Shown: in pieces, positions 7,822 to 15,806 of the stretch
How the letters are laid out: each line of letters opens with the position of its first letter
Numbering within the stretch: position 1 is the stretch's first letter
Assembly (NCBI GenBank): GCA_023416195.1
Contig: JAEZID010000177.1
Coordinates: 1 to 20,561 of the forward strand
Direction of reading: 5' to 3'
Length of the DNA stretch: 20,561 nt
From: Pseudomonadota bacterium
Lineage (GTDB): Bacteria > Pseudomonadota > Alphaproteobacteria > Azospirillales > Azospirillaceae
Position numbers and translations under genes: made by a program
Notes under the pieces: generated by a model
What the model saw: only the letters and a program-made list of their open reading frames with translations
Told to the model about the DNA's origin: nothing
The model's database searches: none

Positions 7822-7856
7822 CCGGAGGTGCGACATTCTGCCGTTCGCGCCTCCGG
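7822..7856 (+). terminator. Strong 12-bp hairpin after the ABC transporter operon
   Basis: CCGGAGGTGCGA (7822-7833) pairs with TCGCGCCTCCGG (7845-7856) over 12 positions, one of them a G-T wobble, around an 11-base loop. It begins 25 bp after the binding-protein stop and ends 55 bp before the next start. No T tract follows, so it may be an intrinsic-type terminator of the GC-rich kind, an mRNA 3'-end stabiliser, or an attenuator for the next gene. Confidence 0.55.
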
Positions 7857-7911
7857 TCCATCCCCCGCTAGACTGGACGAAATTCGTCCTGTTTCACGCG
7901 GAGCCAACCCC

Positions 7912-8343
7912 ATGGCGGAAGTGATCTTTTACGGCCTGTCCGGCTGCACGGCGAACGCCAGGCAGAAGCTTCAGCTTCAGGCCGCAGGCCACACGCTGGT
8001 CGAGCGCGATCTGGCGTCCGAACCGTTGACGCCTGAGACCCTGCGTTCCTTCTTCGAGGACCGCCCCGTTGAGGACTGGTTCAACCGCCGCGCCGCCGCC
8101 GTGAAGGCCGGTCAGGTGAAGCCGGACGAGTTGGACGAGGCTGCCGCGCTCAACACCCTTCTGGCCGAACGCGACCTGATCCGCCGTCCGCTGATCCAGG
8201 TCGGCGAGGAGCGCAAGGCCGGCTTCGACCCCAACGCGTTGCACGCCTGGATCGGCCTGTCCCCCTCGACCGAGAGCTGCGACGACAAGCACGCCCGCGG
8301 CCAGTGCGATCACGGGCACCATCACTTCCCAAAGCACGCGTGA
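7912..8343 (+). CDS. ArsC-fold 'nitrogenase-associated' protein with His/Cys-rich tail
   Basis: A 143-residue thioredoxin-fold protein of the arsenate-reductase (Spx/ArsC) family. The active-site-like loop GCTANARQK gives Cys12 with Arg17 five residues later. The segment RRPLIQVGEERKAGFD matches the family's RRP(L/I)...(G)F(D) signature. DRPVEDWFNRRAAAVKAGQV resembles proteins annotated as nitrogenase-associated in diazotrophs. Whether it reduces arsenate is doubtful: that subgroup is of unknown function. Residues 121-143 form a tail with two Cys and six His (including CDHGHHH), not part of the fold and suited to metal binding. ATG 7912 has CGGAG eight to nine bases upstream; an in-frame extension to 7810 would include the upstream hairpin and is rejected. 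Confidence 0.8.
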   Translation: MAEVIFYGLSGCTANARQKLQLQAAGHTLVERDLASEPLTPETLRSFFEDRPVEDWFNRRAAAVKAGQVKPDELDEAAALNTLLAERDLIRRPLIQVGEERKAGFDPNALHAWIGLSPSTESCDDKHARGQCDHGHHHFPKHA

Positions 8344-8404
8344 CACTCCTTAACTCACGGATTCAACTGGCGGTCGGCCGGGGGGAGTGGTTCAATGCCG
8401 GCTT

Positions 8405-10474
8405 ATGAAGCGGCTTGACCTCGACCTTGCGCAACTGCGCGAGCGGCTGAACGCGGCGACCCCCGACGACCTCGCCGGGATGGGCGATGACCTGCGCGCC
8501 CTGCGGGCGACGCTCGACCGCGTGATCGACGGCGAACGGGCGGCGCCCGACGCCGAACACATGCGGGCGCTGCTCTCCGACGCCATCGGCTGCGTGTCGG
8601 AAGGCTTCGTCCTGTTCGACGAAGACGGCCGGCTGGTTCTCTGCAACGAGCGCTACCGCGCCGCCTATCCGCTCCTGTCCGACCATCTGCGGCCCGGGGT
8701 CCGCTTCGCCGACCTGCTGCGCCTCGCCGTGGAGCGCGGGGCGGCCGGGGACGACGTGGACGACCCCTCGGGCTGGATCGCCGAGCGGCTGAGCCGTCAC
8801 ATCCACAACGAGCGGCCCTCCGACCACCGGCTGGGCGACGGACGCTGGTACCGGATCAGCGAACACGCGACGCGGCACGGCGGCGTGGTCAAGATCCTGA
8901 CCGACATCACCGAACTGAAGCGCCACGAGGAGGCGCTGGCCCAGAGCGAGGCGCGCTACCGCCAGCTGGTCGAGATGGCGCCCTACGGCATCATCGTCTG
9001 GGACGGCGAGCGGGTGCGCTTCGCCAACCGCTCCGCCGCGCTGATCATCGGCAGCGCCGACCCGGTCGCCATGACCCGCATCCCCATGGTCGAGGCGACG
9101 GAGTTCGACGGCATCCAGCGCCTGTTCGACTGGCTGCCGCAGCCCGGCTCCCATGCGGAGGAACCCGGCCCGGTCGAGGCCCGCGTCATCGCGCCCGATG
9201 GCGCGCTGCGCGAGGTGGAGGTCGGCATCCACCCCTTCGTGGTCGAAGGGCGCGCCGCGTGGTTCCTCGTCCTCAACGACATCACGCACCGCAAGCAGGC
9301 GGAGCGCGCCATCCATCAGGCGCAGAAGATGCAGGCCATCGGCCAGTTGGCCGGCGGCATCGCGCACGAGTTCAACAACATGCTGACCGCCATCGGCGGC
9401 TTCGCCCTGATGGCCCGGCGCGCGCCGAACGACCGGCCGCGCGTCGAGCAATGCCTGACCGAGATCGTCAAGGCGACCGAACGCGCCGCCGGCCTGACCG
9501 CGCAGCTGCTCAGCTTCGGCCGGCCGGGCCGGGACGAGGCGGTGAAGCCGGTCCGGGTGTCCGCCGTCATCGACGATTTGCGCCGCTTCCTCGGCCCCAC
9601 GCTGGGCGAACGGCACCCGCTGGGCGTCGAGGTCCGCGACGCCGCCGCCGTGGTGGTGATCGACCCGTCGCTGCTGCACCAGTCCCTCGTCAACCTCGTC
9701 ATCAACGCCCGCGACGCCCTGCCGGACGGCGGCCCGATTTCGGTGTCGGTGGAGCGGGTGTCGTTCGAAGCCGATTTCCTGCACCGCCGCGCGGAACTTC
9801 TCCCCGGCCCCTACGTCGCCATCGCCATTCGCGACGGTGGCACCGGCATCGACGAGGCCGTGCTGGACCGCGTGTTCGAGCCATTCTTCACGACCAAGGA
9901 ACCGGGGGCGGGCACCGGCCTCGGCCTGTCGCTGGTCTATTCCACGGTCACGCGGGCCGGCGGCGCCGTCGACGTGACGACCGAGCCGGGGCAGGGCACC
10001 ACCTTCACCCTCTACCTTCCGGCCGAACGCAGCGCCGCGCCGGCCGATTACGACCTGGGCCTCGACCTCGACGCCGAGGAGGAGGAGCCGGAGGGCCTGT
10101 CCATGGCCGCCACCGTCCTGCTGGTGGAGGACGAGGATCAGGTGCGCGACTTCATCCGCCTGACCCTGGAGGACATGGGCATGCGGGTGGTCTGCGCGGC
10201 GGACGGGACCGAGGCTTTGCGCGCCTACGCCGACCATGGCGGGGCCTTCGACCTGCTGGTGACCGACCTCGTGATGTCCCGCATGGGTGGGACGGAGGTC
10301 GCCCGCGCCCTGCGCCGCGAGAATCCGGATCTGCCCACCGTTCTGATTTCCGGCTATCCGCCCGAGAAGGAGAATCTGGACGACCTGCTGGCCGATGCCC
10401 GCCGCACCGTCTTCCTGCGCAAGCCCATCAATCCCGACGAGCTGGCCGACAAGGTCCACTCCCTGGTCGTGTGA
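8405..10474 (+). CDS. Soluble hybrid histidine kinase: PAS-PAS-HisKA-HATPase-REC
   Basis: A 689-residue cytoplasmic sensor kinase with no transmembrane segment. The order is: an N-terminal helical region (1-50); PAS of the SEGFVLFDEDGRLVLCNERYR type (about 55-175); a second PAS (about 182-300); HisKA with phospho-acceptor His321 in GGIAHEFNNML; HATPase with N-box NARDAL, G1 DGGTGID, F-box FEPFFTTKEPG and G2 GTGLGLSL; and a C-terminal receiver with VEDED and phospho-acceptor Asp621 in VTDLVMSRMGG plus Lys in LRKPINP. It should autophosphorylate and can phosphorylate its own receiver. The signal is unknown. ATG 8405 is chosen, though the best Shine-Dalgarno (GGGGGAG, 8381-8387) is better spaced for the out-of-frame ATG 8395. 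The next gene starts 4 bp after the stop. It is paralogous to the kinase at 13176. Confidence 0.9.
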   Translation: MKRLDLDLAQLRERLNAATPDDLAGMGDDLRALRATLDRVIDGERAAPDAEHMRALLSDAIGCVSEGFVLFDEDGRLVLCNERYRAAYPLLSDHLRPGVRFADLLRLAVERGAAGDDVDDPSGWIAERLSRHIHNERPSDHRLGDGRWYRISEHATRHGGVVKILTDITELKRHEEALAQSEARYRQLVEMAPYGIIVWDGERVRFANRSAALIIGSADPVAMTRIPMVEATEFDGIQRLFDWLPQPGSHAEEPGPVEARVIAPDGALREVEVGIHPFVVEGRAAWFLVLNDITHRKQAERAIHQAQKMQAIGQLAGGIAHEFNNMLTAIGGFALMARRAPNDRPRVEQCLTEIVKATERAAGLTAQLLSFGRPGRDEAVKPVRVSAVIDDLRRFLGPTLGERHPLGVEVRDAAAVVVIDPSLLHQSLVNLVINARDALPDGGPISVSVERVSFEADFLHRRAELLPGPYVAIAIRDGGTGIDEAVLDRVFEPFFTTKEPGAGTGLGLSLVYSTVTRAGGAVDVTTEPGQGTTFTLYLPAERSAAPADYDLGLDLDAEEEEPEGLSMAATVLLVEDEDQVRDFIRLTLEDMGMRVVCAADGTEALRAYADHGGAFDLLVTDLVMSRMGGTEVARALRRENPDLPTVLISGYPPEKENLDDLLADARRTVFLRKPINPDELADKVHSLVV

Positions 10475-10478
10475 CGCC

Positions 10479-12455
10479 ATGACGAGCCCCGACCGCCGCC
10501 CGCAGGACCAGAAGCCGCCCGAAAAGCTTCCGCCCGGCGCCTACGACGTCGATGCGCTGCTGGTCGAGCTGGGCGCCGACGTCGGCGGCGAGCCGGACGA
10601 GGCCGCCGTCTGCCGGACGGTCGAGGACGTGTACGGCGCCGCCTCACGCTTCCTGATCGCGGAGGAGTTCGCCGAGTTCCTGGAGGCGCGCGGCATCACC
10701 CCCACCGAGTTCCTGCACAAGGAGGAACCGCAACGGTCCTTCCTCGACTGGCCGCGCCGGGCGGCGGTGCTGGAGAGGGTGGCGCAGGCGCAGGCCCGCC
10801 CCGGCCGCCGCTCCCCGGCCATGCGGCTGGAAGAGTTGCGGCAGCTCGAAAAGGACGTTCTGGCCGTCACCGCCAAGCGCGCGCCGAAGGGGGCGCCGAC
10901 CAACTTCGACCCCAAGACCTTCGCCGCCACCGTGGCGCAGGTGATGGCGAAGACGCCGGGCTTCGCCGGCCGTTTCGCGCTGGACGCCTGGCTGTCGGTC
11001 TGGCTGGGCGAGGGCGGCAGCAACGAGCTGCGCCTCGTCCGCCTGCTCTCGCTGGACAGCGAGGCGCTGTCGCCGGACGGCGTCGCCATCCTCGACCAGA
11101 TGATCGGGGAGATGCTGGTCAACACTCTGGTCATCGATGAGCTTTTCAGCTGGGTGGACGGGCTGCGGCCGACGCTGGAGGCCATCGCCCAGGTCTGGAA
11201 GGGCGACCACATCGCCCACCCCCGCGCCCCGGCGGTGGTCCGCCGGCTGTCCGCCTTCATCGGCGCCCGGCAGGCCTGGGCCGCCCGGCGGGGGCTGGAG
11301 ATGACCATCCAGCGCGCGCTGGTCGGCGACGCCCGGCTGTCCACCGGCGGCGGCTTCGACCCGCGCGCCGCCTCCGCCGTGCTGGACGAGCTGACCGCGA
11401 CGGCGACGCTGGCCGGCAAGCTGAAGGTTCAGGGTGTCATGATCGGGGGCGAGCGGACCACGCGCCTGCTCGACCACCGGGTGGCGCTGCTGCTGACGGA
11501 GGACCGGCTGGAGGCCGTCCTCAACGGCAAGAGCCACTACGCCCGCATCATCGACCTGCTGGGCTTCGAAGGGGCGGTGTCCGGCGAGACCAGCCGCAAG
11601 ATGGTCGTCGGCAACATCCAGCGCCACATGGAGGCGCGCGACTTCACCCAGCGCCTGTTCGAGACGGCGCGCACCCCACGCGCGCGCATCAAGGCGCTGG
11701 CCGACCTGCAACGGCGCATCCAGCGCTCCACGCTGCCCGACGCTCTGCGCGACCGCTACACGCGGATGCTGGACGACATCCAGTTCACCTACCTGCGCAC
11801 CAACCGCATCTTCGGCCGGATCGCCAAGGACCGCACCCCCAGCGTGGACGAGGTGATGGAGTTTGCCAGCCTGCTGGCCGAAGGCGCCTTCACCGAGGGC
11901 AAATGCGCCGGTGCCGCGCGCGAGCTGATCGGCCATCACGTCCGCGCCACCGCCTTCCTGCGCGCCTACCTGACCCGCTACAAGGACGCGACCGAACAGC
12001 GGGCCGAGCGATTCGCCCAGTTCTTCTCCACCCTGGCCGCCGCCGGACTGCCCATGCGCGACATGAGCACGCTGCGCATCCTGCTGGCCGACGACGAGCC
12101 GGCGGCGCGCGGCTATGTGGAGATGATCCTGCGCGATCTCGGCATCACCAACATCGCCATCGCCGAGGATGGGCACGACGCCCTGTCCCGCTTCGACGGG
12201 CACGAGACCGACTTCGACCTGATCATCTGCGACTGGAAGATGCCGCGCCTGTCGGGGTTGGAGTTCCTGAAGCTGGTCCGTGCGTCCCGCCCGGAGATGC
12301 CGTTCCTGATGGTCACGGCGCTCGCCACCATGATCGCGGTGGAAGAGGCGATGGCCCACGACGTCACCGCCTACATCGCCAAACCCTTCTCGCCAGAACA
12401 GCTGGAAGAAAAGATACTGGTGCTGGTGAACCGTCCCGGAGGAGGGCGCCCGTGA
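10479..12455 (+). CDS. Response regulator with long unrecognised helical N-terminal region and C-terminal receiver
   Basis: A 658-residue protein. Residues 531-650 are a CheY-like receiver: acidic pair in LADDEP, phospho-acceptor Asp585 in ICDWKMPRLSG, Thr in MVTALAT and Lys in YIAKPFSPEQ. Residues 1-525 match no domain I can name. They are mostly helical and contain two similar stretches (about 173-267 and 345-438) offset by about 172 residues, each running L-x-G-x-x-S...R-x-x-x-LL...LF...A(I/L)A. There is no DNA-binding, GGDEF or EAL motif, so the output is probably protein-protein. The start lies 4 bp after the kinase stop with no clear Shine-Dalgarno, consistent with translational coupling. 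It shares its stop (GTGA) with the next gene and is paralogous to the regulator at 15807. Confidence 0.85.
   Translation: MTSPDRRPQDQKPPEKLPPGAYDVDALLVELGADVGGEPDEAAVCRTVEDVYGAASRFLIAEEFAEFLEARGITPTEFLHKEEPQRSFLDWPRRAAVLERVAQAQARPGRRSPAMRLEELRQLEKDVLAVTAKRAPKGAPTNFDPKTFAATVAQVMAKTPGFAGRFALDAWLSVWLGEGGSNELRLVRLLSLDSEALSPDGVAILDQMIGEMLVNTLVIDELFSWVDGLRPTLEAIAQVWKGDHIAHPRAPAVVRRLSAFIGARQAWAARRGLEMTIQRALVGDARLSTGGGFDPRAASAVLDELTATATLAGKLKVQGVMIGGERTTRLLDHRVALLLTEDRLEAVLNGKSHYARIIDLLGFEGAVSGETSRKMVVGNIQRHMEARDFTQRLFETARTPRARIKALADLQRRIQRSTLPDALRDRYTRMLDDIQFTYLRTNRIFGRIAKDRTPSVDEVMEFASLLAEGAFTEGKCAGAARELIGHHVRATAFLRAYLTRYKDATEQRAERFAQFFSTLAAAGLPMRDMSTLRILLADDEPAARGYVEMILRDLGITNIAIAEDGHDALSRFDGHETDFDLIICDWKMPRLSGLEFLKLVRASRPEMPFLMVTALATMIAVEEAMAHDVTAYIAKPFSPEQLEEKILVLVNRPGGGRP
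12438..12446 (+). promoter_or_regulatory. Strong Shine-Dalgarno GGAGGAGGG fixing the GST start
   Basis: GGAGGAGGG ends five bases before the GTG at 12452. It lies inside the last codons of the response-regulator gene and decides the GTG start of the glutathione S-transferase gene, whose first two bases precede the regulator's TGA. Confidence 0.7.
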
Positions 12456-13078
12456 TCCTGATCGGCCAATATGATTCTCCCTTCGTCCGGCGCGTCGCCA
12501 TCGCGCTGCGCCTTTACGGTTTCGCCTTCGAACATCGCCCGTGGTCGGTGTTCTCCGACGCGGAGAAGGTCGCCCGCTACAACCCCTTGCTCCGCGTGCC
12601 GACGCTGGTGCTCGACGACGGCGAGGTGGTGATCGAAAGCGGGGCGATTCTCGATGGACTTGACGAGATGGCCGGTCCGGACAAGGCGCTGATTCCACGC
12701 GGCGGTCCCGCCCGGCGCCGGGCGCTGAAGGTCTGCGCGCTGGCGACCGGCCTCGCCGACAAGGCGGTCAGCCTCCTCTACGAACGGGTGCTGCACGCCC
12801 GGACCTCCGACGATTGGGTGGCGCGGTGCGGTGGGCAGATCCACGGCGTCCTCGACGCGCTGGAAGCCGACCTTTCCGGGAAGACGACGCCCTTCTGGTT
12901 CGGGGAGCGCATCGGGCACGCGGACATCGCCGTCGCCTGCGCCCTTCGTTTCCTGCGCGAGGCTCACCCCGCGCTCTTCGACGAGGCGCGCTGGCCCGCC
13001 CTGGCCAGCCTCGCCGCCCGCTGCGAAGCCATGGAACCGTTCCGCGAGATCGTGCAGCCGCTGGTTCCGCCGGGTTGA
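12452..13078 (+). CDS. Glutathione S-transferase family protein
   Basis: A 208-residue cytosolic GST-like protein. The thioredoxin-fold N-terminal domain opens with IGQYDSPFVRRVAIALR, with Ser9 as a candidate glutathione-activating residue. It is followed by YNPLLRVPTLVLDDG with cis-Pro50 and by VIESGAIL (Glu62-Ser63, the usual contact for the glutathione gamma-glutamyl group). The helical C-terminal domain contains GHADIAVACALRF, the N-capping box/hydrophobic-staple region with Asp158. Length is normal for bacterial GSTs. The GTG start overlaps the regulator stop as GTGA and has an excellent Shine-Dalgarno, so it is co-translated with the signalling genes. Substrate and class cannot be assigned. 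It separates the two kinase/regulator modules. Confidence 0.88.
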   Translation: MILIGQYDSPFVRRVAIALRLYGFAFEHRPWSVFSDAEKVARYNPLLRVPTLVLDDGEVVIESGAILDGLDEMAGPDKALIPRGGPARRRALKVCALATGLADKAVSLLYERVLHARTSDDWVARCGGQIHGVLDALEADLSGKTTPFWFGERIGHADIAVACALRFLREAHPALFDEARWPALASLAARCEAMEPFREIVQPLVPPG

Positions 13079-13175
13079 GTGGGGACGCACGGGGCCACGC
13101 ACGGTTACAATTCTGAAACCCGACGTTAACGGCTTGCCGTCTAAGAAGGTCCAATGTCGCGCCGCGCGCGGCAGG

Positions 13176-15788
13176 ATGCCCCTCTCAATAGACCGAGGCT
13201 CCGTGGACGCCACCAACGCCGCCGAACGCCGTCCAACCCGGAATGCGCCGTCGCGAACCCGCTGGGTCGCCGTGCCGGAACTGTTGCTCGTGCTGCTCGG
13301 CGCGGTCGGGGTTCTGGCGCTGCTGTATCTGGGAGGCGGCGGCAACACTCTGGCGCTGCCCGTCGGCGTCGTGCTGGTCGCCATGGCCGCGCTGGCCGTC
13401 CTGGCGGTGCGCCGCGCCCGCGCGGCTGCCGAGGCCGTGGACCGCGCGGCGCAGATGCTCCGCGCGGCCAACGAGGAACTGGCCGAGAGCCAGAAGCGCT
13501 TCCGCGACTTCGCGGTGGCCTCCTCCGACTGGTTCTGGGAGAGCGACGCGAGCCACCGCTACGCCTATGTGTCCGAACGCCTGCCCGACATCCTGGGGCG
13601 CGATCCGGTTCCGGTGTTCGGGCATTCGCTGCTGGATCTCGCCACGCTGGTCGAGGACGCCGACACGTGGCTGGAATACAAGGCGGACATCGAGGCCGGG
13701 CGGCCCTTCCGCGACCTTGAGGTCTCCTTCCAGGACGAGAGCGGGGACACGCGCGTCTTCCGCATCAGCGCGCAGCCGGTGTTCGACAAGGCCGGCGCCT
13801 TCGTCGGCTATCGCGGCACCGGCATCGACACCACGGTGGAGACCATGGCGCTGGTCGAGGCGCGCTTCATGCAGGCGGTGGTGCACGACGCGCTGGACAG
13901 CATTTCCGAAGGCTTCGTGCTGTTCAGCCAGGACGGCCGCCTGATCTTCTGCAACGAGCGCTACCGGCAGGCCTACCCGAACCTCGCCGACGTGCTGGTT
14001 CCCGGCGCGGCCTTCGAGGACATCCTGCGGGCGGCGGCCGAGCGCGGCGGCTTCGAGGGCGACCGCCAGGAGATGGGGTCCTGGATCGCCGACCGGCTGA
14101 AGCGCCACCTGCTGCACAAGGAGCCGGTGGACGGCCGCCTGTCGGACGGGCGCTGGTACCGGATCAGCGAGCACGCCACCGGCGCCGGCGGCATCGTCAA
14201 GATCCTGATGGACATCACCGAGCTGAAGCACCGCGAGGAGGAACTGGCCGGCCAGACCGGGCGGCTGGAGGCGACCGTCCACGCGCTCCGCGAGAGCGAG
14301 CGGCGCTACCGCCAGCTGGTGGAGCTGGCCCCCTACGGCATCGCCATCTGGGACCGCCGGGCGATCCGCTTCGCCAACGCGGCGGCGGCGTCGATCCTGG
14401 GCGTCGGCGGCGACGGTGGGCTCAACGGCGTGGAGCTGAGCCGCTTCATCGAAGACGCGCGGCCCATCGAGGAACAGCTCGCGCCGGCGGCCGAGGGCAA
14501 CGGCCAGCGCGTGGAATGCGAGGTCATCCGCCCGTCCGGTGAGCGCCGGCATGTGGAGATCGGCGCCTATCCGGCCGCCTACCAGCGCGAACCCGCCGTG
14601 CTGCTGGTGCTGAACGACGTCACCGACCGCCGCCGGGCGGAGGCCGAGCTTCAGCGCTCGCAGAAGATGGAGGCGGTCGGCCGCATGGCCGGCGGCATCG
14701 CGCACGAGTTCAACAACATGCTGACCGCCATCGGCGGCTTCGCGCGGCTGGCTGAGCGCAACCCGGCCGACGAGGCGCGCGTCGTCACCTGCGTGCGGGA
14801 GATCGCCAAGGCGTCCGACCGGGCGGCGGCGCTGACCGCGCAGCTTCTCGACTTCTCCCGGCGGCGGGCGGCGGACGAGCGCGAGGAGGTGGCGCTGGCC
14901 CCGCTGGTGCGCGACCTGCGCGTCTTCCTGAAGCCGCTGATGAGCGCCGGCATCGACCTCGACCTTCAGATTATCGACGACTCCGCCCACGCGGTCGCCA
15001 ATCCGGTGACCCTGAACCAGGCGCTTCTGAACCTCGCGCTGAACGCGCGCGACGCCATGCCGGAAGGTGGGCGGTTGACCGTATCGCTGACCAGCGAAAC
15101 GCCGGACGGCGCCTTCTTCACACGGCACGAGGGGCTGGCGCGCGGGCGCTACGCGGTGATCCGCGTGACCGACGAGGGCTGCGGCGTGCCGGAGGAGATC
15201 CGCGACCGCATCTGGGAGCCGTTTTTCACCACCAAGGAGCCGGGCAAGGGCACGGGTCTGGGGCTGTGGATGGTCTACGGGACCGCCCAGCAGGCCGGCG
15301 GGGCGGTGGAGATGGACAGCGGGGCCGAGCGCGGCAGCGTCTTTTCCATCTACCTGCCGCTGATCGCGGCGCCGGCGCCGGCTGCGGGTGGGTTGGAACC
15401 GCTGCGGCTGGGCGAGGGCGACAGCGCCGCCATCCTGCTGGTGGACGACGAGGACTCCGTCCGCTCCTACCTGAAGCTGGCGCTGGAGGAGGCGGGCTGC
15501 GTCGTCACCGAGGCGGCCGACGGCGTGGAGGCCCTGGCGCGCTGGGACGAGGGCGGCGGGCTGTTCGACGCGGTGGTCACGGACGTCTCCATGCCGCGCA
15601 TGAACGGCCTGGATCTCGCCCGCGCGCTGGAGGAGCGCAACCCCGGTCTGCGCATCCTCTTCCTCACCGGCTACGCCTCGAAGGAGACGGCGGCTGACGT
15701 GACCGCGCAGCCGGGCCGCCAGATCGTCATGAAGCCCGTCACGCCGGAGCGGTTGCTCCAGGCCGTGCGGGATCTGTTGTCCGACTAA
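13176..15788 (+). CDS. Membrane-anchored hybrid histidine kinase: 2TM-PAS-PAS-PAS-HisKA-HATPase-REC
   Basis: An 870-residue sensor kinase. Two hydrophobic segments (about 31-51 and 60-78) with a very short loop anchor it in the inner membrane. Then come a short coiled coil, PAS1 (about 106-225), PAS2 of the SEGFVLFSQDGRLIFCNERYR type (about 240-355), PAS3 (about 372-490), HisKA with His510 in GGIAHEFNNML, HATPase (NARDAM, DEGCGVPEEI, WEPFFTTKEPG, GTGLGLWM) and a receiver with Asp803 in VTDVSMPRMNG and Lys in VMKPVTPE. From PAS2 onward it is closely similar to the kinase at 8405. The start is uncertain: ATG 13176 has a poor ribosome site, and GTG 13203 (GAGG four bases upstream) is an alternative giving 861 residues. 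The 97-bp gap before it holds a small palindrome (13129-13140, ACGGC-TT-GCCGT) but no clear promoter. The regulator gene follows 18 bp downstream. Confidence 0.88.
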   Translation: MPLSIDRGSVDATNAAERRPTRNAPSRTRWVAVPELLLVLLGAVGVLALLYLGGGGNTLALPVGVVLVAMAALAVLAVRRARAAAEAVDRAAQMLRAANEELAESQKRFRDFAVASSDWFWESDASHRYAYVSERLPDILGRDPVPVFGHSLLDLATLVEDADTWLEYKADIEAGRPFRDLEVSFQDESGDTRVFRISAQPVFDKAGAFVGYRGTGIDTTVETMALVEARFMQAVVHDALDSISEGFVLFSQDGRLIFCNERYRQAYPNLADVLVPGAAFEDILRAAAERGGFEGDRQEMGSWIADRLKRHLLHKEPVDGRLSDGRWYRISEHATGAGGIVKILMDITELKHREEELAGQTGRLEATVHALRESERRYRQLVELAPYGIAIWDRRAIRFANAAAASILGVGGDGGLNGVELSRFIEDARPIEEQLAPAAEGNGQRVECEVIRPSGERRHVEIGAYPAAYQREPAVLLVLNDVTDRRRAEAELQRSQKMEAVGRMAGGIAHEFNNMLTAIGGFARLAERNPADEARVVTCVREIAKASDRAAALTAQLLDFSRRRAADEREEVALAPLVRDLRVFLKPLMSAGIDLDLQIIDDSAHAVANPVTLNQALLNLALNARDAMPEGGRLTVSLTSETPDGAFFTRHEGLARGRYAVIRVTDEGCGVPEEIRDRIWEPFFTTKEPGKGTGLGLWMVYGTAQQAGGAVEMDSGAERGSVFSIYLPLIAAPAPAAGGLEPLRLGEGDSAAILLVDDEDSVRSYLKLALEEAGCVVTEAADGVEALARWDEGGGLFDAVVTDVSMPRMNGLDLARALEERNPGLRILFLTGYASKETAADVTAQPGRQIVMKPVTPERLLQAVRDLLSD

Positions 15789-15806
15789 CGGAAGGCTTGA
15801 ACGTCG

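Noticed and set aside
8339..8359. CGTGA...TCACG inverted repeat at the end of the ArsC-fold gene as a terminator
   Set aside because: Only a 5-bp stem with an 11-base loop and no T run; too weak to support.
8363..10480. A 705-codon minus-strand open frame opposite the first kinase
   Set aside because: Same reason: an antisense shadow of a GC-rich gene, with no domain motif or ribosome site.
10479..12050. Histidine phosphotransfer site at KSHYARI in the first regulator's helical region
   Set aside because: The paralogue has KGRNFMQK at the aligned position, with no His, so the residue is not conserved as an HPt would require.
13154..13720. ATG 13154 frame with an AGAAGG just upstream, as an extra gene before the second kinase
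   Set aside because: The product is Arg/Gly-rich without motifs and overlaps the kinase's membrane and PAS segments in another frame.
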